This document shows, in pieces, positions 1 through 8,100 of a DNA stretch of 64,000 nucleotides. The stretch is from Siphonodentalium dalli (taxonomy: Eukaryota > Mollusca > Scaphopoda > Gadilida > Siphonodentaliidae). The position numbers were made by a program, and so were the translations under genes. The stretch lies in the NCBI GenBank assembly GCA_032622095.1, contig CP136069.1, positions 171,360,394 to 171,424,393 on the forward strand, written 5' to 3'. Under the pieces are notes generated by a model, which saw nothing but the letters and a program-made list of their open reading frames with translations, did no database searches and was not told the DNA's origin. Position 1 is the stretch's first letter. The number at the start of each line of letters is the position of its first letter.

Positions 1-421
1 TTTTTAATTAATTGTTTATATTATTTAACATTTTTTATCATTTTTGATAATTTTTTCTTACATCCTTTAACAATTTGTATAAATTTTTTGAGAATTTGTT
101 CTTACATTCTATAAAAAAATTATGATTTGTTTCATTTTGCTTACATTCTATAACAATTTTTGTATTTGTTATAATTTGTTCTTACATTCTTTATCAATTT
201 TATCATTTTTTCTTACATTCTTTAACCATTTTTTTTTATCATTATTTTTTACATTCTTTAAAAAAAATTTATCATTTTGTTTATGTTTTCTTACATTCTT
301 TAACAATTATAAAAAAAATAGTATAAACATTGTTAGGCAAATGCATTCTCTTATATGGGCGACTCGCATTGGCACAGTGTTTTCGCAAAATTTCAGGTAG
401 CTCCAGCCATGAAATGGTTAA
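1..421. mobile_element. B-like TTAA MITE remnant with expanded spacer array
   Basis: Positions 1-330 are an AT-rich imperfect tandem array of a unit near TTCTTACATTCTTTAACAAT. The same unit forms the spacer between hairpins in the family A MITEs below. It leads into a decayed hairpin half (ATGCATTCTCTTATATGGGC, near 341) and a family B right end: GCTCCAGCCATGAAATGGTTAA, ending at 421. The left end lies outside the window. An ORF at 122-400 only reads through this low-complexity DNA and is not a gene. Confidence 0.6.
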
Positions 422-1111
422 GTACATGCTTGTGTATGACGTGCGTGTGGTCGAGACCTTTTGTAAACAACTATGGTATCTAAAATGATCGACATTGTTG
501 AATTATTAATATTACCTGTATTTTTAGTATGCCATATGTATTATATATATTTTCCTTTAATTGTTATTGTAGTCACATGTTATGCTTGGTTTCTAATATG
601 TTTTTTCACGTTATATAAACAATGATATAATATAAACAAATATTTTGTTGTAACTAGATATCTGGAGACATGGATTGTATTAATATACTCATAGTCTTCT
701 AATAGTTTCTCGTTTCTCACCCACAAACGGTACTGTATGTGCAACGAAACCAGTTTAATTAAGATGTCATACACTCTCGAGCTCACTTCATGAAGGTACT
801 TTTCACATTAGAAAAAATAGTTTGCCCAAATAACATGTATAATAGGGAATCATGGGAAATTTGAAAAATTCTTATGCGAACGGATTTGCAAAGCTACCTT
901 CATATAAAATTGTGTTCATAGATACATACGACAAAGTTTCAAGAACGCTTACATTACAATTAGTAATGTGTGTGGCACCTTGATGGCCAGTGTCTAGTTG
1001 TGTATATATCAGAGGTCATTGGATATTGGAAACTGTGTTTTATACCATAATTGCCTATGATATTGTGTGTATAACACCTATTATGTAAATTAACAATTAT
1101 GTCATTAACAA
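422..1111. other. No feature recognised
   Basis: AT-rich single-copy-looking DNA with no long ORF, splice-flanked coding block or clear repeat that I can see. Confidence 0.4.
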
Positions 1112-1256
1112 AATACACCCATAGTAGCCGAGAGTTCTAAATTCTCACCACTCTTGGTATTGTGGTTTTAACAACTCTCCAAAAGGTTCGTGGTTATAAA
1201 CCACAATTCCAATCGTGGTGTAAATTTGGTACTCTCGGCTACTATGTGTGTATTCT
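1112..1256. repeat. Small foldback element with 25-bp inverted ends
   Basis: The left end ATACACCCATAGTAGCCGAG and the right end CTCGGCTACTATGTGTGTAT are inverted copies enclosing about 100 bp with a further imperfect inverted repeat (GGTATTGTGGTTTTAAC against GTTATAAACCACAATTCC). It looks like a short MITE; no target duplication is obvious. Confidence 0.6.
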
Positions 1257-2391
1257 TTGTGTCTATTATGTCCCAAATAATTGAAATCGCTATTGAATGA
1301 CATCCAGGGCTTGGTAATTAATATGTTAAGTCATGATTGATTATTAGAAAACTGGTGTCGATAAATATGCCATACCACACACCATTGACCAACCGATACA
1401 TTGAAATGCAAAAAAAAAACGCATTTATTTATTCGTTAAAATGTTTCAATTTGAAAGACATAGTGACTATCTGAATAATCAGAATCAGGAGATGCAATTA
1501 TTCTAAGAGTGAATAACGCTCATTGGTCCGACAAATTAAGCTAATTAATATATTTGTACTGACTGCATGTCTGGTAATGACTATAAATTACATTATATAT
1601 ATAATGTAAATACTGAACATGTCATACATATAATTGTAGAAATATCAACAACTACAACGAGTACAGACGGTAATATGACTTTGACCATATGATACAAGGC
1701 ATGCACACTCAGATGCAACCGAATGAGATTACGATTAGCATACTGGTTAATTAAAAAAGGAAGACTTGATAAATGTTATATGGAATATGTAAGTAGCTTG
1801 AAGTTTCGCGCATGCATGATTCTTTTAATTTGGGTGTCAACGAACATACAGTCGAAACCTATTGTGGAAACATGCTTGAAGTGGCTAATGTAAATATAGT
1901 TTATTCCTTTTACACTTGCGAGACAACACCTTAAGGAATTGACGTTAGAATTCTTACTACACATGTTGTATTTACTGCAATCCATTTTACAACACAGCTG
2001 ACCATATTAACATATTATTACACATATGGAATAAACATCACCCATGTCAACGACAATCTTCCAACGAGCCGCCAACAAACGACATAACTTGTTTGCCACA
2101 ATGTACGTTTAAAGCGTTATCCCTTGGAATCTTGTGAAAAACAAACTTCATGTAGATCCAAGAATTTGAAGATAAACAGGTAAAGTGTATGATTTTTCTG
2201 AATGTGCTGCATCATTGTGCAAAACATTACTAATAGATACGACAACTTAACAAGGATTTTTCATTAACGAAATTGGAAATATCGTCATAGTGGTCTGTCA
2301 TGTTTTGGTCTAATTGACGTTGCCGTCTACTTTAAGTCATTATTTATACTGACGCTGCGCAGACAGCATAGGGTGAAGACACACGTACCGT
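1257..2391. other. No feature recognised
   Basis: AT-rich DNA with only short ORFs (for example 1776-1985 minus) lacking any recognisable motif. Confidence 0.35.
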
Positions 2392-2393
2392 AG

Positions 2394-2430
<37 letters not shown>

Positions 2431-2432
2431 TT
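2392..2432. repeat. (GATA)n microsatellite
   Basis: About nine uninterrupted copies of the tetranucleotide GATA/ATAG, preceded by GTAGTAGATAG. Confidence 0.95.
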
Positions 2433-2758
2433 ATTACTCTTTTCATCAATAAGATATATGAGTAAGAACAAATGGAATTAAACATATAAGTTATGCATGC
2501 ACATACGCGAAGATGATGACATATATGAATGTGACATGTTCCGAGTATATATCTCTCAGTATAATTGTCTTATTAGTTATTTTGGGTTATCGGGTGTGGT
2601 GGGGTCGAGTGGGGATGGGGCTTTGGATAATAATCATACACATTGTTAATCACATAAAGTATAAATTAGGTCATTCTATTATGTATATGTTATTTCCCAC
2701 GTGGGCAATTTTTCTGTCGCTTTTATACAAGGTGTTGTATCTATATGGGTGGGGACTT

Positions 2759-3020
2759 CTAGTTTAATGCCTCAGGGGCTCCTATCTGAAAAAGGGCTTC
2801 GCGGATAAATATCGATAGGTTCGTAAGGGTTTTCCTATTGCTTGTTTTGAACAGGCTGTTCAGTTTCAATGCATTGGGTCGGGTGTAATAATATGGTTTA
2901 AAGTATTTTTTCCTGAGATCAGTAAGTTTGGTGCACTTCAAAATAATGTGGTATTCGTCTCCAATGCCATTATTGCATATAGTAGAGATCGCATAGTAGG
3001 TACGGTGTGCCACGATGGTT
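2759..3020 (-). pseudogene. LINE C-terminal fragment
   Basis: The minus-strand ORF reads C-N-N-G-I-G-D-E-Y-H-I-I-L-K-C, then L-R-K-K-Y-F-K-P-Y-Y-Y-T-R-P-N and L-F-K-T-S-N, ending in a short amphipathic stretch. This is the Cys/His-containing tail that follows reverse transcriptase in many metazoan non-LTR retrotransposon ORF2 proteins (GDE-Y/F-H...C, then RKKY...YYxxPN). Nothing of the polymerase domain remains upstream, so it is a short decayed copy. Confidence 0.65.
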
Positions 3021-3261
3021 CAATTTAGTGAAAAGTGGTCGTCCTAATTACTATGATATAGTAAGTTATACTGCCCGTCAAATTTCCCGCACAATGCGTC
3101 TACTCGGACCAATTAACCCGCTGCGTCTTACGAAGGTTGATTTCTACTCAACATACAGCGATATTGTATTCTTTTTACAGATATAATTACACAATCGCTC
3201 GCAATTTTGCTCGATCGTGGCCATCCACAACCTATAGGAGCTATGAACTATTTCAAGCGCT

Positions 3262-3660
3262 TTAACCCTTTACCCAACAAACCGGCCAAAACCGGCCAAA
3301 TAAAGCTTCAACAGTCTAAAATATCTTGGGTCTGTCTCAATAAAACCATACAAATATGGATATAATTGGAACCGGCTCATTGACCACATTGTGATGGTTA
3401 TAGTTATGCCCTGTGCCAATGCATTCTCTTATATATGCGAGTCGACCATAGGTCGCCTCGCATATATAAGAGAATGCATTGGCCTAAAAAAAATCTTTTT
3501 TTAACACTTTTTACCATTTTTTCTTACATTCTTTAACAATTTTATAAATTTTAATGTGTTAAGCCATGCATTCTCTTATATATGCGAGGCGACCTATGGT
3601 CGACTCGCATATATAAGAGAATGCATTGGCACATGGCCCTTCTGTTGGGTAAAGGGTTAA
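3262..3660 (+). mobile_element. Family A TTAA MITE, copy 1
   Basis: 399 bp including TTAA at both ends. The left end is TTAACCCTTTACCCAACA and the right end is its inverse (TGTTGGGTAAAGGGTTAA), as in piggyBac-type non-autonomous elements. Inside are about 150 bp of unique left arm (CCGGCCAAAACCGGCC...), then two hairpins of 60-70 bp that are reverse complements of each other, separated by a T-rich spacer. Orientation is taken as plus when the CCGGCC arm comes first. Bases differ from other copies at only a few sites. Confidence 0.85.
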
Positions 3661-4477
3661 AACAGTTCCCCAATTGTGTTTTTATTGTGTGGCATTTAGT
3701 TGTATTCATATACTTCCATACACAATCAAACTGCATATTGGTTATAGATCACCGCATCGTACCGAAACATTCACGGGTAAATGCGTTCAGGCAGATAAAT
3801 CCGAGAAAGGATTGACAACGACGCTGGTAGAGCTTTGTAGACTCATTGTGCGAGAAAATCGACGGATGGCATAACTCACTTTTGCATAGTAATTACGACT
3901 ACACTTGTTACTAAACTACACCATCGTGAGACAACATACCAACTATGCCATGGTTAGTACGGTACGTGCGTCTCCATCCGTTGTCCGTATTGGATGCGAT
4001 ACGCACAACCATGTTTCATTTGGGCTGTCGTCTTTATCTTCAATGCGAAAATGTGCACGAAGCAATGCCTCACGTTGGAAAAGGGTGGGGGGTATATATC
4101 GTTAATATATATTGTATAAGATGTTATATAAAATATATTGGTATTAGCTCATTCGCTGAATATGTTAGATATCGTTATGCATGCAATGAAAAAGTCAATT
4201 TTGATTATCAGTTTATAGAGCCATGACTACAAGAAAAACATGCAAGTTGCCAGAAAAACATCACCTGATTTTCTCTTTCTTGTCTCAGCTGTGAGGCATT
4301 CGCACGACCAGCAACACTTCGCTTCATAAGATGCACATGTCCAGAAGAACGCTATGAACCCGCATTCGCGATTTTGTGATTCGGGTAGTCCAATACACCG
4401 GCGATATGTTATTGTAGTAACGTCTGCTTGGGGACGAGCTCACTTTAACATCGATTTATTTATTAATTTTGGTTTAC
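3661..4477. other. No feature recognised
   Basis: Mixed-composition DNA with overlapping short ORFs on both strands (3674-4226) and no recognisable protein motif or splice-flanked exon. Confidence 0.35.
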
Positions 4478-4595
4478 TGTCGCTTTCAGCAACTAAGGCC
4501 ATATCACGACATTGCCAGTTTTAGCGGTGGGGGAAATCCGCACACTGAAACATCTGGATTTGAACCAACATCGCCACCGCTGGAGACAATATTAA
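4478..4595 (-). repeat. Decayed tRNA-derived SINE fragment
   Basis: Contains CTTTCAGCAACTAAGGCC and CCAGTTTTAGCGGTGG, also found near 12.2 and 12.5 kb, and on the minus strand GGCGATGTTGGTTCAAATCC, a box-B-like motif shared with the SINEs at 12.6 and 30.4 kb. The promoter head is lost. Confidence 0.45.
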
Positions 4596-4659
4596 AAATA
4601 TATTGTGATTTGTTTTTATTTCGTCAGGGTGTGGGGTGGGGGTAACACGTTGTTAAGCG

Positions 4660-4875
4660 TCATGAGTGGTTTATCTCACGCTGGGCCTTTTTAAAAATAT
4701 TGATAAGTGTTCGTACGCTGGAGTTAAATAGGTCATGAAGTTTCATTACGTTAGGTCGACCGTAGTAGTACGGTCTGATATATTTCAATTTCAGATCTCT
4801 TACCGCGGGCATATAACAATACTGTGGTATTTGTTTCCGAGCGCTTCCATACATAAGGTGCATTTCCTATCGGAA
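4660..4875 (-). pseudogene. LINE C-terminal fragment
   Basis: The minus-strand ORF reads P-Q-Y-C-Y-M-P-A-V-R-D-L-K-L-K-Y-I-R-P-Y then Y-Y-G-R-P-N-V-M-K-L-H-D-L-F-N-S-S. This is the same RxxYI-PYY-RPN tail as at 2759-3020. The DNA just above (to about 5010) is probably more of the same decayed element. It lies beyond the 3' end of the Met-rich gene. Confidence 0.6.
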
Positions 4876-5061
4876 TACGGGGTATTTATCAAAGAATCAG
4901 TTTCCATTGGCAATATATGATTTCTAGTTCTGGATCTTAGGAGGGTCACTAAGGCGTTGTTGTCGTCGGGTAGTATGTTGTAATGTATTGTATTCGTTTC
5001 TCATTGAGGTCACTGTAGTTGAGCACCGAGTAACACGTTTGGAATGACAGAGGGGCATCAT

Positions 5062-5143
5062 TTATTTAAATAGCTTTCTGTCTTTTGTGTCCCATGCTCT
5101 GTATTGTTTGGGGTGTGGTTTGTCTGGCGGGCAGCACCCTATG
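5062..5143 (-). CDS. Met-rich gene: terminal exon, charged Cys-Cys tail and stop
   Basis: The acceptor tacaaattctgcag precedes CATAGGGTGC. In phase 2 it reads S-I-G-C-C-P-P-D-K-P-H-P-K-Q-Y-R-A-W and ends D-R-K-L-F-K-stop. The composition switches from Met/Gly to charged residues. Two adjacent cysteines are the only ones in the mature protein. AATAAA overlaps the stop codon (TTTAAATAAATG), so it may not be the working polyadenylation signal. Confidence 0.7.
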
Positions 5144-8100
5144 CTGCAGAATTTGTATTGGACGAAAATATTTAACATGCTCGTGGACTTTAACCTGTTC
5201 CTGTCTCTCGCAGTCTCTGGGCGACTATACATACGATTACGGTCCCATCGATAGTTTGGTAATATACAAATTACGATTAAAAACTGCGTGGCAGTGTTAT
5301 AAACTTGTGTTTGAAAATTTATAAACATACAATAGTAATATTTGACACTCCTCCCATCCCATTGTATACTTATATTTGTTCGACCTAAACATATCCCATA
5401 TCTGCAGTTCTTGCACGTGCAGTTTCCAAGAGTCCATGTTCGCTTTGGAGACAGTTTGCTACTGCCCTACTCCCAGCTACTATGATATGGCATACAAGAT
5501 AATTTGATCATACATACCTCATCATTTGCATCATCACTGCAAGAAAACGAAGAGAATGCAATTAGATCGAGATTATGCTATTTGAGATCTCACACACATA
5601 TGGGGAATACTACGATACTCTGTATCCACATCTTGTCATATAACGTTGCTGTGATATATGGAAGAGTTTTGTAGTGGAGTTCTTTCGCACTTATTGTGTG
5701 AATCTACATATAGTTAACAAATTAAAATATTCGCGTTAGATCGCAGCGAAATCAAAAGAATATGACCAACCATAAATACATGTTGGTTTCCTAGCGAAAA
5801 TGCCGTGCATTTATCTTGAAAACACATAAATATATATTCGTTCGTTCATATGTCATAAAAATAAAGATGCCTAGTTTCCTCTGCGACGAAACGGCTATCC
5901 CATAGAAATATGCCACTGATTTCGGTCGATTCTGTTTATTGTCTAACTGGTCACCAAGGAGGGTCGTGTCTATATATACATGTATATAGTCTGATATATT
6001 TCAATTTCAGATCTCTTAACCGCGGGCATATAACAATACTGTGGTATTTGTTTCCGAGCGCTTCCATACATAAGGTGCATTTCCTATTGGAACGTTCCGT
6101 ATTACATGTAAGCCGTGTATTTTTTGAAGAGCGTTATCAATTTAACCCTATATTTCTAGAAAACGAGTCTATCCCTTCAACGGGCATTGGTCAATAATGC
6201 ATTTATCAATGACCAAGAATATAATACTTACACATCATCATCATTGGATTTTGTCTTTTTGGCTGCGGTGGTGGTGGTGGTGCTAAAAGAAGAATCAACA
6301 ATGTATATAGTGTGGTTGTACGTTCATTACATGATTGTGTCATACGTACTGAATTGTAACATTGTATATAGTGGGTGGTGGTTATACGTTCATTACATGT
6401 ACCATACGCACTGAATCAACATTGTATAAGTGGGTGGTGGTAAGTGGTTTCCATGTACGTTCACTACATTCATGTAACCTACGTACTGAATGAGCAATGT
6501 ATATAATGGGTGTGTGGTTATAAGTTCATTACATGTACCATACCATACTGAAATTGTCCACACTGTTTCGTTTCATAAAGACAATGCAACGAATAATATC
6601 AACGCTAAATGTATACAAATAAGCTCAATATGAACTTACGTGGGGTCGAGATAGGTTCAATATAAACTTATTTCAAAACGCAATAATTCCAATATGGCAC
6701 TATTTGAGCAATATTTTATATATATTAAGCATGTTTACCGTGGTAATGTGTTTTCACTGTTGCCCTCATCATGCAACAGACCAACGGGTATGCTTATTTA
6801 AGACCCAAATAAGTCCAATATGAAGCTATTTCAATAGTTAGGTCCAATTGGAAACTATTTGCAAGGGATTGTGTTGATTTATTACACTCATATCTGCGAT
6901 TTCCATTGAAAACGCAGTTAATTAAAATGGTAATGTCACTAGTGAATTATGTCATTTCTCGTTACGTCATTGACGTTACGTTGCTTACTGATCTGGACTG
7001 AAATTTTGGTAGTTAATCTTTCTCCACATCGGGACTTCCATGCGTTACTTATGTGTGATTTAATCATATTTGGTGAACCAAATTGATGCAGAAGTGTAAT
7101 AAATAGATTAATCAATTAGTTCCGAGAACTACGTTAAATAATTCACTTGAGGTGAGAGACGTCTAGGTAAGAGAGGCGTACTCATTTCTTAACCGATGTC
7201 TCTCGCCTCTCGAGAATTATTTACGTAATTCTCCGGAACTAATTGACTACTCTCTATTTATTATTTATCGGAATGTGACAGAACCAAACGCCGACTGCAG
7301 TTAATGTGAAACTTTTAGACAAAGATAGCAGTGAGGTGACCAATGTTTCCACCATCACATACATGTCATTTTCTGACAGCGGAAAATTAATAAGATGTGA
7401 TGCCATTCAACTGGACTCATCGTACACCAGACATCTTTTCTGAGCTATACGGTGTGTACTAATGAAATTTAAAGGGGAATAAGTCATGAGTCAGAAATAG
7501 GTGGCATGATTTTGAGCAGAACATAATATTTCTCATAACTATATCAACCACATGCCCCTGTGGAAAAAATACCAGATACACCATTCTAAAATATACCAGT
7601 GACAAGGTACACAGGTCCGATTTTGACAAAAACACACTATCTGTCACACTCCTCTTCAATTCACAGAATCGGCAATATCAGTCACACTATATTTCAATGT
7701 GTCTTATTCGCCATGAAATTGTCTCTTTTGGCTGCTTTTGGCGTATAATTCGACAGTATCAAAGGAAGAGATGTCGGGCCATAGATAGAGACACACGAGG
7801 AGGTTTCGCGGAAGGATACACCAAGAGCCAAAGGCTCGCGGAGTACCTTTCCGCGAAAGGCTCGAGTGCGATATCACTTACCCGTCCCAAAACTGTGCAG
7901 CTTTATATTTATTACAAACCCCAATCACAAATGTCATTGTTGAGTATAAGAAGTTTGTGTTTCATTGTTTTGCAACAATTTTGCCATCACAAAAATAAGA
8001 AATTTCCATTACGTCGCCTGTAGCAACGTCATGACGTAGGTTGCCACGAATAAACATCAGGATTGCTCAAGGCCTTTATATCGAAAATTATCACTCCGGT

